64,000 bases of DNA from Lotus japonicus (GCF_012489685.1 NC_080044.1:66450732-66514731); one strand, 5' to 3'. Shown: positions 22,701-35,338, numbered from the stretch's first letter. Notes: a model not told the origin generated them from the letters alone. Made by a program: numbers and translations.

Positions 22701-23802
22701 CAGCCCAAAGGACGAAGCTTTGCCCCAAAATGGGTATTTTAAGCAGAATTGAAACTCGACGGTAGTTTTTCGAGAATCGGCGAAGTATTATTAGCTAAAC
22801 ATGCTCTTGGGCACATAGGGAAGATGTTTAGATAGAAAAATGAAGTTATCAGGATAGTTTTGCAAAAACCTCAAAACTATGAGCACAGAAAGACATAGAG
22901 AAAAGCTACGGAAAAGACGATCAGAGGTAAGGATTAGCGACTATACCTCGATACCTTCAAGTAGCAACTGTTGAATCAACGATCAAGCAAGAAATGAAGA
23001 AAATCTTTTCTCCTCCTCCTCTTGTGAAGCTCGCGGCCTTGGTGGGAAGAAATGGGTAAGTTTTGTGATTTTTTCTCATTTCTTGGCTATATATAGAGGA
23101 TGGAAAAACGCGGGAAAATGAAAGTTTCGCGATTCCGATTTTTCCGGCTTCATTCTCCGTGAATTCTAAGATAGGTTTTGGCGACATAATACCAAAACTC
23201 AAAAGAGGTTTCCTTGTATTTTAGGTGACTAATGCAAAGTCGGTGTAAAACTATTTTACCCGATAAGTTACTTTTTGTATTGAATGTCGGAAGAGAAAAC
23301 TTCATTCTGAAGAAAGATTGAAATCATCAAGAGAAATGGGTGTACGCGTGTAGAATCTTCATTTGAAGCTCCGAATAGAAAAAGTCTTCATTGTCGGTTG
23401 ATTTTAGGGTTTTGAACTATCAAGGTTCTAGTTTCGGCAAACTTCCGAGGATTGGAATCGGACGTTCGTAGATTCTAGGGTTTCGCCTCGAAACGATTGT
23501 CGTATAAGGAATAAGAGAAGTTCTAACATTTCTCTGAATATTTTTGGAATTAATTTCCATTGTGACTTTAAGTGTAAACTAGCTATTTACCAGGGTTTCT
23601 GCCCTAGGTTTAAGCGTATGTCGATCATGCTATACCTTTTATCGATTTTGATGAAATCCTTAGACTTTTCCTGAACTTTCTCCTTCACAAATTTATTTCA
23701 TTTAGTAAACTCTTGTTCAGGTTTCCCTTCACGATACATCAACCCTAATCGCGAATAAGAATTTTATTCACTTGGCATAAGTTTAAAAACTTGGGTCTTA
23801 CA
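19753..23802 (-). mobile_element. solo LTR (~4.05 kb), Ty3/gypsy-like
   Basis: The plus strand starts TGTAACACCCCG and ends GGGTCTTACA, flanked by the 5-bp duplication GCGAG (19748-19752 and 23803-23807). Read on the minus strand it is TGTAAGACCC...GGGGTGTTACA, the form common in large plant Ty3/gypsy (Tekay/Del-like) LTRs. No internal retroelement genes or second LTR are present, so LTR-LTR recombination is the simplest history. A TATA-like CTATATATAG at 23088-23097 would start transcription on the minus strand, placing ~3.3 kb in R-U5. Confidence 0.8.
20239..20769 (-). CDS. hypothetical 176-residue ORF inside the solo LTR
   Basis: This is the longest frame in the LTR and points in the LTR's transcription direction, about 2.3 kb downstream of the TATA-like box. 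The N-terminal ~95 residues are globular-looking (MSLADWFSIVHPSGG...GAWVVDP...). The second half is Pro/Ser/Glu/Asp-rich and acidic. No known domain was recognised. It may be a leader ORF of the element or a relic; function unknown. Confidence 0.4.
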   Translation of the reverse strand: MELTLASSVCVLADYAHCQMSLADWFSIVHPSGGTRYEMIDQDDPGAWVVDPASHRATYSGRIMEDRVDRVGHLMEGVLRRCTISFNLPPGVHCGPGLGPPPPSSSDDEDPSEEEPVGATSSESSSPTVAIIDDHGSGPKPVSPAPERIAVARGGRIVFVDLVVLDSDSDDDHASM

Positions 23803-24785
23803 GCGAGCATGAGGAGGAAGAAGGCAGGCTCGTCGGCGAGCAGAGCCAAATTTCAGATCTGGGTTCGATACACAAAACCAATTTTCAGATCTAGGTTTGA
23901 TTCACTCCTCCATTCAAATCTGGGTTCAATTTACTCCTCCTTCAGATCTGGGTTCCATTCAGTTGTGTTCACATAGGTCGAATCTAGTATGGAGAGAGAG
24001 GAAGATACACGATGATCATCATGTGAATAAGTACTTTGATGTGAATAATTTTGAAACCAATGCATCATGGCAAAACAGATTGACTTTATGGCATTTTTCC
24101 TGACTGTATGGTGGTGATTTTTGTTACTGATTGTTGAGGGGATCATAAGGGATTGCATTTTTTGCACTGCAACAGGGAAGGAATGGTTACGATTTTCCGG
24201 CCAAGTTGTCGAACCGACCCACCCAGAATCCTAGAAATCACGCTTGAAATTACACCAAAAGTTCCAGAATTTCACCCAAGACTTTTAGAAACATGTTGAC
24301 AAAGAGATAAGAGGGAAAACGAAGAATTTCGTTAAGAACCAAGAAGAAAATTGAGGAACAAGCTTTGGGTCATTTAGAGAGAAGCTGGAAATTTGTTAGG
24401 CGATGGAATTGAATTGGATTTTGAAAAAATAGTGTTGCAAAGTTTCTATCTTTTTCTGGTTTCTATCCTTTGGTAATTGGTATAGCTTATGAGCAGAAGA
24501 ACATGAAAAAAATTAATAACTTGACATAGAGATCTCAAGTGATCAATTACTTTGGTTACCATCTTCTCTCCTTTGGTATAACTTTTTCACCAGTTCCCAT
24601 GGTCGTACTACAATGCTTGTGTTGTTGAGGTGGGGGTGCAAGTGAGGAAAAACCAAATTTACCCTCTGGTCCACCGGTGGACCAAAAAATAAAGTTACCC
24701 ACCCTAGTGGGAACCAAAAAATTGCTAATCATAATTATATAGTAAAATATGTTAATATAATAACATTTAAGCACATTATTATTTA

Positions 24786-24816
24786 CTAGTGCTTTTTTAC
24801 CCGCGCGTTGCACGGG
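24786..24816 (-). mobile_element. Helitron 3' terminus
   Basis: On the minus strand a GC-rich hairpin (CCCGTGCAACGCGCGGG) is followed by a short spacer and the terminal CTAG, next base T. This fits the Helitron 3' rule (hairpin then CTRR, insertion between A and T). The matching 5' end was not found with confidence. Confidence 0.65.
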
Positions 24817-25635
24817 GAATATGTCTATTGTATTTGATACATCGATTCATATTTTAAATTATAAATATTTAAGATGCTAAGAATGTAAGAATAATCATAA
24901 TAAAGATGTAGATATTTAAAGAGCACAAATTTTGAAAAACACAGAAGTTAATAAACCAAAAGCTTTAATTTTTTGCATATGTGAGGTATAACTGAATTTT
25001 GTTTGTGAAGATGTATACTCGTGTTGCATAAAGGGTAATGCTTTTGTGTTTTAGATATATAACAATACATAAATATATATTTTTTAAATTATTAAAAATA
25101 CACTTAAGTTATAGAAAATGAATTTTTTTTTTAACTCGTACAGATTTTCATTTTCATGTAAAATGTTTATCCCCGTGAGATCTCGTAACTCTAATTTGTT
25201 AGCACTAATAAATTCAGGTCATAATTTTATAGTACATATGTATTAATATTTTGTATTCCTCTTACTTTTCTTATTATCAAATTATTATAGTTATATACTT
25301 ATATAAATATACACTCTTAAAATTTTGAAAATAATACTAAAGTTAATTATATTAAATTTATTCTATTAAAATAATATCAATTAGTTAGATTAGAATATAA
25401 TGATTGTATAAAAAAAGTATAATGATACTTTTTATATAAAATAAAATCTCACGTAGATAGCATTATAGTACTTTAAAATTCAAACATAGAATTGAAAATT
25501 ATACGCAAATACAAACAACAACCGCTTTTAGGTTTCAGAGCAGACTTAAATGCAAATCATCTTACTCAATGGATTCTCATTTATCAGAGAAACAAAATCT
25601 TATAAATTTCATAAATCAATATAGAAGGGGAAATT

Positions 25636-25667
25636 CTAGTGTTTTTTTACCCGCGCGTTGCACGGGG
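25636..25667 (-). mobile_element. second Helitron 3' terminus, same family
   Basis: The ~65 bp reading leftwards on the minus strand nearly match the terminus at 24786, including the hairpin, the CTAG end and the adjoining 'gaatatgtctat'. The following minus-strand base is A rather than the usual T, so the junction may be altered or derived from a larger duplication. Confidence 0.55.
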
Positions 25668-25730
25668 AATATGTCTATCGTATTTGATACATCAATCAAT
25701 TATTTGATTATTTAAAATATATTGAACAAC

Positions 25731-26877
25731 ATATGAAATAGAAGGGTCTTAAATGCTAAGCAAAGTGGACCAAAAGACTTGTCATCTAAGCCTGATTGAG
25801 ATCAAGATGAAATCGTTTCACATTCTTCATGAACATGAAAATAATGACACAAATAATAGATATAAGGAATCACCAATAAAGCAAACGATAAACACATATT
25901 ATGGAAAAAAAAGGATGTGATAGTAACACTAATCAGGATTGTAAAAGATAAATCATAAAGTATGACATCATTTTGTGTTTATACCAAGTCATCCAAGTTT
26001 GAGTCAATATTGCAAGGTACCTACAAAATTTATGAAATATATCGGAATTTTTTTTTTGGTTTGTTTGCTCTGTCCTGTTTTCTTTCCGACACTTTCTAGG
26101 TTTTCCTATCTTTCTGTCTTTGGGTTTCTTCTGTTTGGTTTTTGTCTGGCTCGATCTTTGGGTGTATTTTCGGGTTTTTTCCGCCGGTGTTGGTTGGTTT
26201 GTATTTCCTGCTTAAGAGTTTGCTCTCAAGCCTTTTGATATTATATATATCTATATATATATATTTATCTTTCCAAAAAAAAGTTTGACTTTTTTATTAG
26301 TAGTTTGTCAACACTACTTTAGTTGCATATAATAATAAAATGTGTAAGAAATATATATTGATTCGTCTACTTGAAATTTGTCTTCTAAAGGAGAAGAGCC
26401 GAAATATATAGGGAGTTTATGATCTTTTATAGTATATCAAGTAACAATTTTGTGTCTAAGGGTGACGATTGTCCTATTACCACAACGTGATTCCACCCTT
26501 AGTACATTCATTAAAAAATTATTCTTTTTTGAAAATGGAAGAAATAGCACATGATTCTTTTTCAAAAAATTCAACGTGTCAATACATTAGATAACAACTG
26601 TGATTCTGTTACATATTTAATTTAAAAAAAAAGTGATTATTAAACAATAGATGAAATAGAAGAGTCTGAAATGCTAAGGAAAGTGGACAAAAAAGAATCA
26701 CCAATAAAGTAGATGATAAATACATATTAATCATGAAAAAAAAAGAACGAGATAGTAGCACAAATCTGAATTGTGAAAGATAAATCATAAAGTATGACCT
26801 CATTTTTTTTATTTCAAGTCATCCATGTTTGATCTAATATTGCAGGGTGCCTACAAAATTTAAGATATATATCAGAC
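25731..26877 (+). repeat. direct duplication (25731-26046 and 26650-26877)
   Basis: Both copies run from 'gaaatagaag.gtct.aaatgctaag' to 'gcctacaaaattta', diverged by substitutions, and the first copy has an extra ~70 bp. The interval 26047-26270 is T-rich with an (AT)n tail and may be a LINE 3' end. I see no gene in the rest. Confidence 0.65.
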
Positions 26878-27157
26878 TTTGTACATACTTGTTTTAATCA
26901 ATAAAGAATTATTTCATTGTAAGGGAAAATAGAACGAACCTTAAATCGACAATAATATTTTTGCATCAGATGTTCATCAACTTATAAGATGTCATAGATA
27001 TCATGTTAACAATGAAATAAAGTTAGGTGACTTAGAAGTCAGTTTGTATTAAAAAAACTATTAAGATAAAAAATTAAACTAACCACTCATATGTTCTCAA
27101 AAACTTCTTGGTAGACAACATTGCGCTTGGAGTTTGAAACTACCCCTTGTTTATCCC

Positions 27158-30100
27158 CTAGTGTTTTTTACCCGTGCGTTGCACGGCAAATTGATTGTTG
27201 GAGTTGACATTAATAAAAAATATAACAAAATGTGATGAGTATAGAGAAATACGTGTGGTATAGAGTAAATTATATAAGTTGTTTGTATGAGAGCTGTGAT
27301 AGTAGAGAAAGAATGACGTAGATTCTCTCCCATCGTTGGGTTAAATAGAGAATAAGAGAGAGAATTAGTTTGCCATGAATCGACATTTAAATAAAAATAA
27401 AAATATCAAAATATAAAAACAATGATAGGCTTAATAAATTAATAAGATTACTCCCTCCCAATAACCAAAAAAATTAATAAGATTACAATTGGAAAGCTAA
27501 AAAAATTGATCAAACTTTGTTCTATGTCTACTCAAAATGAGAAGATTGAAAAAATACATTGGACCCACAAAATCTGCCCCTTTTATCTCTCATCCCTTGC
27601 CAATCAAACACACTAACTCTTATCTCTCCCTCCTCTATTTCTCTCTTCTCTTTCACTACCATATCAAACAAAGCATTAGAGAACCTAGTTGAATAGTTTA
27701 GCAAGGCTATAACAAAATGGCATAGGAGTTCTTGGAAAATAATTTTAAAATTTCTTTAAATTATTTTTCAAATCTTATCCAATATAGCTTTTGTTTGAAA
27801 GTAACATATCCACTTCATTAGCATTCTTTGTGTGCAATCACCCTCCTCTCTTTCTCTCTGTCTCTCTATTCTCCTGCCTACAACTCATTTCCTTCTTCTA
27901 GCTTCTCATACCTTATTTCAAGTAGTGTCTTGATTTCTTTAAGGCATTTGATTCAAATTAGCCTAATTGAACCAACCAAAACACATAAAGAATAAAATTA
28001 AAAACAGACACATTAGTAGCTTCAAACCAATACATTAATCTTATGAATCAAATGCTAGACATAAGGAACTTTTAACTAAAAGGATTCATTCTCCTACCTC
28101 AGAAATTAAAAGCATTAAGCCACATGTTTTTCCTTCCCAAACTCTATCTCGAGCCTTTAATGTACTTCAACAATTTTTCTCTAATTTTTTTTTGAAATCT
28201 CCTGCATTCTTCATTCCTTAGCATAGTCTGAGAAAACAAATCATAATATGTCTTAGATCAAGAAAATCATTTCAACCTACAATATTATATCAAGAAACTG
28301 ATTTTGGAGCAACATGCGTAGGTAGATTGGTGGAACCATCACCTATAACCCGAGTCAAAATAAGATTAGACATAAACAAAACTATGCAAAGAAGGAATTT
28401 GAAGAGGAAAAGGGAGAATGTTCACCACTTTTTCCGGCCAGCTCTCCAATTGAGTCATGGAACGTGACAAAGAGGGGAGTCGAAGCCATCATTATAAATT
28501 TAGTAAGGAGTAGTAGTAAATCTTCTTTCAAAATATAATTTATTTAAATCTTAGATAATTAGGGAAAATCTTTTAAAATTCAGGTTTCAAGATAAAATAG
28601 CACAACATAAGAGAGGCTATCTAACAAATTGACAATAAAAACAAAACAATATCTTTAAAAAATATTTAACAAAAATACGATAAAAATTCGGATTTTTTTT
28701 AGAGTATTAATTAATTTAAGATAAAAATAAACAACCTAAATCCTAATTGATTTATACTCTAAAAATAACTCTAAAATAGAATAAAATATTTCCTGTAGAA
28801 TCACATACAAAGGAGAATCAGAAAACATAAAAAACAAATCAAAATATTGCAAAATTCCATATAGAGTATAAAATGGACTCACCATCCATGGCTTCCAAAG
28901 AATCTCTTTTGGTGGAATATCTATAAAAAAAAACCTGAAGAAAAGAATTTGAAATTAGCATGGCAAGTGATGAACGAAATTGACCTTGAAGTCAAACATG
29001 AGTGAATGAAAGTTAAAGGTAAAGTAAAATAAAATTGAAAAAAACCATAACATATTATGCAAGTAAAGGAAGAAAATAATTTGAAACCTCCATCTGCAAC
29101 CTTCACAATCAGTCCAAGGCAGCAAATCGGAGGGATGCGATTGCAAGTCGATGGCAAAGTGGTTCTGTTGAGAGATGAGACGATTTTGTGGGGGTGGTTC
29201 CGTTCAGTGGAGAGATGAGATGAAAATTGCATGGAGGAGATGAATTCCATGGAGGAGATAGTGGAGGTAGGCAGGGTTTTAAGAGGGTTTTTGCTGATGG
29301 GATGTATTATTGATTTAAATCACTTATCACAGATTTTATATTAAGATAAAATCATGAAATAAACAACATAAATCCTAATCAGATCTAAAATTAAAAAATG
29401 TACCAAATAAATATAGATAAAAACTATCAAAATCTAGCAAATCACAATAAAAACTCATAAAATCAGGAATTAATTAAAAATCCGAAAATTCAATAAAAAT
29501 ACCATAAAAAATAATTAATACTCTAAAAATAAATAATAATATAAATTAAGATAAAATACAGAAATAAACAACATAAATCCTAATCAAATCTAAAATTTAA
29601 AAATGTACTAAATAAAAATAGATAAAAACTATCAAAATCTAGAAAATCACAATAAAAGCTCATGAAATCCGGAATTAATTAAAAATCCAAAAATTCAATA
29701 GAAATATCATAAAAATTAATTAATACTCTAAAAGTAAATCAAAAATAAATTAAGATAAAATCAAGAAATAAAAAACCTAAATCCTAATCAAATCTAAAAT
29801 TTAAAAATGTATTTTTTTATTAAGGAGAAATAAGGTAAGTAAAAATCATGGCACATGTGGCAAGTGGGGCCAAGGAGAAAGAGCTTACATGTAAAATATT
29901 ATGTGAGAATTAATCTGGGAGCGACACGTCACTAACTTGGCATGTGAGAGCGACACGTCATGCTAGAAGTTCTTCTTTTCTAATATATATAAAATTTTAA
30001 AATGTTCTAAATAAATATAGATAAAAACTATCAAAATCTAGCAAATCACAATAAAAACTCATAAAATCCGAAATTAAATAAAAATCCGAAAATTCAATTA

Positions 30101-30598
30101 AAATACCATAAAAAATAATTAATACTCTAAAAATAAATAATAATATAAATTAAGATAAAATACAAAAAATAAACAACATAAACCCTAATCAAATCTAAAA
30201 TTAAAAAATGTACTAAATAAAAATAGATAAAAACTATCAAAATCTAGCAAATCACAATAAAAACTCATAAAATCCGGAATTAATTAAAAATCCGAAAATT
30301 CAATAAAAATACCATAAAAATTAAATAATACTCTAAAAATAAATCAAAAATAAATTAAGATAAAATCAAGAAATAAAAAACCTAAATCATAATCAAATCT
30401 AAAATTTAAAAATGTATTTTTTTATTAAGGAGAAATAAGGTAAGTAAAAATCAGGGCACATGTGGCAAGTGGGGTCAAGGAGAAAGAGCTTACATGTAAA
30501 ATATTATGTGAGAATTAATCTGGGAGCGACACGTCACTAACTTGGCCTGTGAGAGCGACACGTCATGCTAGAAGTTGTTCTTTTCTAATATATATAGA
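27158..30598 (-). mobile_element. non-autonomous Helitron, minus strand (tentative limits)
   Basis: The 3' end on the minus strand is hairpin CCGTGCAACGCACGG, spacer, CTAG at 27158-27161. The proposed 5' end is TCTATATATATTAGAAAAG at 30598, closely related to the 5' end of the Helitron at 38390. The interior holds no helicase or Rep frame. The base after CTAG on the minus strand is G, so the right pairing of ends is uncertain. Confidence 0.5.
29363..30598. repeat. AT-rich ~200-bp tandem repeat and duplicated Helitron 5' segment
   Basis: The phrase 'ctaatcaaatctaaaatt' returns at about 29371, 29577, 29777, 30187 and 30383, giving a ~200-bp period. A larger ~610-bp unit is duplicated: the segment 'aaggagaaataaggtaagta ... 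gacacgtcatgctagaagtt' followed by 'cttttctaatatatat' occurs at 29822-29985 and again at 30425-30597. Confidence 0.8.
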
Positions 30599-30769
30599 TA
30601 GATAATAATTAATAAATTTTATTTTTTAAACTTCATTTCTATATTTAAAAACTAATTTGGACATAATTTCCAAAATTTATTTTAAATTATTATAATAACA
30701 CTTGAATAAATATGTGCAACGTTCGAACATAATCTCTAGTTTTTACCAATTTTTATTTTGCCTATTGGG

Positions 30770-31345
30770 AGGGGCAGAGCCTAAACACGAAACACATTAG
30801 GATAGCCCGCGAGATGGAAACACCCGTGCAATTATTAAAAAGAAGGTTTCTACAACTAGGGAGCGGACCTCAAATGAGTGAACTCCCGAAGCAAGATTAT
30901 GAGCCATGGTAGCAAATAAATCGACTACTTAATTAGCTTCATGATGATTGTGAGCACAACAGATCTTCCAATCCTTCATCATCCAAAGTCTGATTTATTC
31001 ACCATCGAAGCATAAGGATGTCAGGCGACGCAACCATCATTGATTAATTAGCTTAACAACAACATATATAGCTAGTCACTCTCAACAACAACCTTTGAAT
31101 AGTCCTTCATCCCAAGCTAGAGTCATGATAGTAAGAATCGCACAAAGCTCAGCCCAAAAAACATTAGAAGGACCAATGTTCCTTCTGAAGCCAAAAATCC
31201 ATATGCCATCAGAATCTCTACCACTGTAACCCGAAGAAGATAAAGTCCCCTTAACTTAGCCATTTGTCTTGCATTTGAAGTTTTGAACCAAGAAGGCATA
31301 GGAGAGACCACCTCGCTTGAATATGCTGATAAATAGTTGAGGAGA
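30770..31345 (-). pseudogene. RNase H-like remnant of a non-LTR retroelement
   Basis: The minus strand encodes, in interrupted frames, the phrases FGFRRNIGPSNVFWAELCAI and LAWDEG, followed further on by a degraded 'NHHEAN' segment. These match the plant RNase H-like (RVT_3/PF13456) domain found at the end of LINE ORF2. Frameshifts and stops make it non-functional. The ORF at 31123-31392 is a shadow frame of this relic. Confidence 0.6.
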
Positions 31346-31720
31346 CAAAAATTCAGTTTCGCGCGCAACACTGAGGTAAAAATTTGCTGCAAGGAAAGGA
31401 CGCCACCGTGAATACATTAAGAAAATAAATTATTAAGATTGAATTATTAGATATAATTATACTTATTCATAATCATTAATAATATAAGAAAAATTAAATC
31501 CCACTAGAGTAGTCCAAAGCTTCACGCATAATAAAGCATGTGTAGTTGTGTACCGGAGACAAAAGTGATCTTATCACAAACCTGAAAAAAGAGCATTAAC
31601 AAATTAATGAACTAATTATATGCACCAAGTTATTTTTCCCACTCTGGTTCATGGGCCAAAGCCAACGCCCAAAAGATGCTTTAACTTAAATTATAACTCA
31701 ATGTGTTACCGTGTTAATTA

Positions 31721-31985
31721 CTCCCTCCGTTCCTATTTATCTGTCTAGGAAGAGAAGATTCACACAAATTAAGGAAAACAATTAATTGTGTTGATTTTCA
31801 TAAAAGTATTATTTGTTTTCCTATATCACCCTTTAGAATGTATTTTATCTTTCTTCATTTATTGTTTTTGTAACAACATTTCTTGGAAAAACATCAATTA
31901 ATGTTGTCTTGAAACTCTAAGTGGATAAATATATAGGAACAAAAAAATTTCTTCAAAGTGGACAGTTATTAAGTAACGGAGGGAG
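31721..31985. mobile_element. Stowaway-type MITE (265 bp)
   Basis: The ends CTCCCTCCGTTCC and ...ACGGAGGGAG are inverted repeats flanked by TA on both sides (31719-31720 and 31986-31987). This is the Tc1/mariner Stowaway signature in plants. No coding capacity. Confidence 0.92.
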
Positions 31986-31989
31986 TACA

Positions 31990-33399
31990 AGTTTTATCAA
32001 AGCCAACCACTTTCAAAAGTACATTGTACTTGGGAACAATCCAAGCATAAGTTGTGGCGAAATAAGAAGGTCGGATAAGGAGCGCGCGACTCTTAAGTGG
32101 AGAGAAACATGAGTGAATTAATTTCATTATATGTATGTGATTATACAGTTAAGATGACTTATAAGATTTGATAGATAATATTGCACATAATAATAAGATG
32201 CCTTTTTTTTTTCTCGTACTCAATTCATAGAAACTCCAATGTTAAGTTTTCTTGTTTTGGAGCAATGTGAGATAAGTGACATTTTGGAAAATTGTCTCAA
32301 GGAACGCATGAATAAAGATAAACACACGCTGAAAAAGACTCGAGTTATTACAGTAGGAACAACTCTTAGATCGTGATGTTAAAAAAACGATGACCCAAAA
32401 CATATGAATTAAGAAAAGCAAAACTTATGAGAAGAATCGTGGAAGAAGAAGAAAGTGTGATTACTCATTTTGCAAACACCTATTATAGGTTACTAATGAA
32501 CATTCAAGCGGTTAATTAATAATGTGACAATTGACATATTATCAACAGTGGTTAAGATCATAAGTAATTTGAATTCATTAACGTCATATCGACGATCTTG
32601 CAACAACCACAATTTGAAAAGATTGTCAATTTATCAACGATCATATTTGTTGGTAAGGCGTGGTGTAGATCCAAGCTCCTCCAAGCCTTGAATCAACCAA
32701 AACTAGTATGGATCTATTTTACTTTCACCTCAATCAACCAAAGCTCAATGGAATAAGAGAGAAGAAGACTCCAAATTGGGAACGTAGAGGATGAAGGAGG
32801 CACCACTTTCTTCATTGATTGAAGAATGTGATGATAAACCAAGGTTGGTAAGATACGTGATTCTCATTTTTGTTAGCCTCACGAAAAAATATGATGAAAA
32901 AAGACATCCTAGTCCCCTGAAGCAAGGTCTTTAACCTATTTGATCAAATCAGCAAAAGGATAAATGCTAGAACACTTGTATTACTGCATATATATCACAA
33001 TCAAGTATTGACTCTTAGTCAATCATATTGTTCCTTTCAAAAAAATCATATTGTTAGAAAGAATCAACTAAAATATCAATGCACATATCATCATGCATTC
33101 AAAAATTTATATACTTCATATAAAAGTTTTCACATATTTATAAATAAAGCAATCTAATTATGTATGTGTATAATCTAGGATGTTTGTTATGAAATAAACT
33201 TTTTATATGAGAATATAATAAAATAAAATTTTAATTATTAAATTTAATCATAAATGATCAAAATAAAAAAAAAATAATTATCAGATGATAATTAGACGAC
33301 CACTTATATAATGTAACTTTTTAAAAAAGTGACATGGTGGTTGATTATTTATGATAACAAATTAACCTACATGGACATTAAAAAAATTAAAGTACATCA
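31990..33399. other. AT-rich intergenic sequence
   Basis: No gene or RNA was recognised on either strand. It ends at the target-site duplication of the large Mutator-like element. Confidence 0.45.
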
Positions 33400-33471
33400 T
33401 TATTTTCAGAATTTTTTTTCTAAATAATGCAAAAAAGATTTTTAATTAGCAAAAAGGGGTAAAAAAAAATA

Positions 33472-35338
33472 GGCTTAAAGGGTCCAAAGGCCCCTGAGAT
33501 TACAAAGGGAATCAAATCCAGGACCTAGAAAATTTTTGCATCAAATTGGGTCCCTAGAATTTTTTTTTTAATTCAATTAAGGCCAAAGTGTGCCACAACT
33601 CAATTTTGTCCTAGTCACCGTTAACACGTGGCTTTTTTTATTTTTTTTTAATAGAAAAATTATAAAACTTTATTTTTTTATTTCCAACTCATATATTAAA
33701 GCATAAATAAAAAAAAGTAAAAAACTTAATAAAATCTCTAATCAAAATAAAAACTTAATCTAATCAATTTAGCCCCAAATCTAACCTAATCTAAAAAAAA
33801 AATTCAACCCATATTTTTTTTTAAACACCTCAACCCAGATTAACATTAACAAAAGGTAAAAAAAACATTGGCCATGAACATTCATCTTCTTCCAACCCAG
33901 AGAAACCAGAGATCTAGCATCTACTCACATACAACAACAACCCATACTCACATACAACAACATCACCATGAACATTCATCTTTTAGCTCTCTCTCTCTCT
34001 TTCTGAAACACTGGAGAAGGCCACGCCCCCCCAACCCGTAAACTCCCTCTCATCCAACCCCAACCGTCGCACACCCACACTGAGCCACCACCCGAAACCT
34101 CCCATCTAATCAAACAACCCAGGAAAATCTCCATTGGCTAAACCACCACCATGAGAACAAAAAGAAGAACGGATCAGATCCGAGAGAAGAGATCAGTGGT
34201 GTTGGGTTTGAAGAGAAAAAATGGGGATTTGGAGTAGCAGGTCGATTTAGGGTCCCTTGGGTTTGCTGGGGTTGGGAAAGAAGAAGAGAACCATCAGATA
34301 TGAGATGAAAACCCCCAAAACCCAGAAGAAGAAGATGAGGAAGCTCTGCCTCTTCTCCTCCTCTGGTCAACCCATCTGAGGTGCTCTTCTCTCTCGCAAG
34401 AGACCAGTAAGCAAGAAAGGGAAGTAAGCACGTCTAACCCCACACATACACACCCATCCACCTTACACAGATCCTGCAACTCAAACAGACACAAAAATCC
34501 AATTGCTAGGGTGACCTGTGATTCCCCTCGTTCTCGATTTTCCCCTTTCTCTTTCGATCTACTTCGTTCTCGGTGTGAAGTGCTTCTGGCTTTGGAAATG
34601 GGTTTCAATTTTAAGGGGTGAAAGGCGTGAGGAAGGGAGGTGGGTTGAAAGGGGTGAAAGGCGTCGAGGAACCAAAGGTGAGGGATCTGAAATTGAAAGG
34701 AAAGAAATAGAGAAAGATCACATAGAAACAGGTAGCTGATTCAGAGAAAGAGGGAAATGGTAAAAGAAAAAGAAAGAGAGGAACATCAGATTGAAGGTGG
34801 GTTCTGGGTGATGGGTTATGAGTTGGGGATGTCGTGGAGAGGTTGGTGATGGTGGTGGGTGGGTTGGAGTGGGTTCTGTGTTCTGGGTGGTGGTGGGTTT
34901 TGAATTGGTGGTGGCTTGGAGAGTGGTTGGTAATGGTGGTGGGTTCTGTGTTGGTGATGAATTTAGGGTCTTTCAATTTCATTCATATGAATCTAATAAT
35001 ATGGAGTTTGTTGTTTTGCAAATATGTTCTAAGTTTGTTAGTTTAGATTATTGTTTAGATTAGGAATTTATATTTAGATTAGAATTTTGTTAAGTTATTT
35101 TTTTTTCTACTTATAAAACTGACTTGGAATTAAAATTTTATTTTTAATTAATTTTTCTAATTAAAAAAAATTAAAAAAGCCACGTGGAAAAGCTGACTAG
35201 GACAAAATTGAGCTGTGGCACACTTTGGCCTTAATTGAATTAAAAAAAATTTCTAGGGACCCAATTTGATGCAAAATTTTTCTAGGTCCTGGATTTGATT
35301 CCCTTTGTAATTTCAGGGGCCTTTGAACCCTTTAAGCC
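33472..35338. mobile_element. non-autonomous Mutator-like element inserted in a TIR
   Basis: Long inverted repeats of about 160 bp run inwards from GGCTTAAAGGGTCC / ACCCTTTAAGCC, and a perfect 9-bp duplication AAAAAAATA flanks them (33463-33471 and 35339-35347). The interior (33860-34980) is rich in CT and GA runs and simple GGTGGTGGGTT repeats, like a captured untranslated or first-exon region. No transposase frame. It interrupts the left inverted repeat of the larger element. Confidence 0.9.

Larger units (their letters stand above)
19595..23872 (-). pseudogene. captured membrane-protein gene fragment, split by an LTR
   Basis: On the minus strand 23872-23808 continues across the solo LTR into 19752-19595. 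When the LTR and one TSD copy are ignored, the frame reads through hydrophobic segments such as LADEPAFFLLMLALIPFAVF, with one TGA after a Leu-Leu-Trp, then a second hydrophobic segment ending near YGFVPDLQ. About 65 codons stay in one frame. The base composition is clearly GC-richer than the surroundings, consistent with a captured host exon. I do not recognise the parent gene; two short membrane spans are likely. Confidence 0.6.
19341..24715. mobile_element. Mutator-like element with captured gene piece (Pack-MULE-like)
   Basis: Terminal inverted repeats of at least 55 bp begin GGTTCCCACTAGGGTGG on each strand. A perfect 9-bp duplication AAAAAATTG flanks them (19332-19340 and 24716-24724). 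Removing the nested solo LTR (19753-23802 plus one GCGAG) leaves an element of about 1.3 kb without transposase. It carries a GC-rich piece of a membrane-protein gene, the hallmark of a Pack-MULE. Confidence 0.9.

Noticed and set aside
26047..26270. Possible LINE 3' end with (AT)n tail, and the 87-residue frame at 25975-26238
   Set aside because: T-rich composition alone; no ORF2-like protein sequence precedes it and the frame is a run of hydrophobic and aromatic codons from T-rich DNA.
34110..34982. Frames on both strands in the inner Mutator-like element
   Set aside because: Low-complexity Thr/His/Pro or Gly/Trp-rich translations of GGTGGTGGGTT repeats; no sign of a captured conserved exon.
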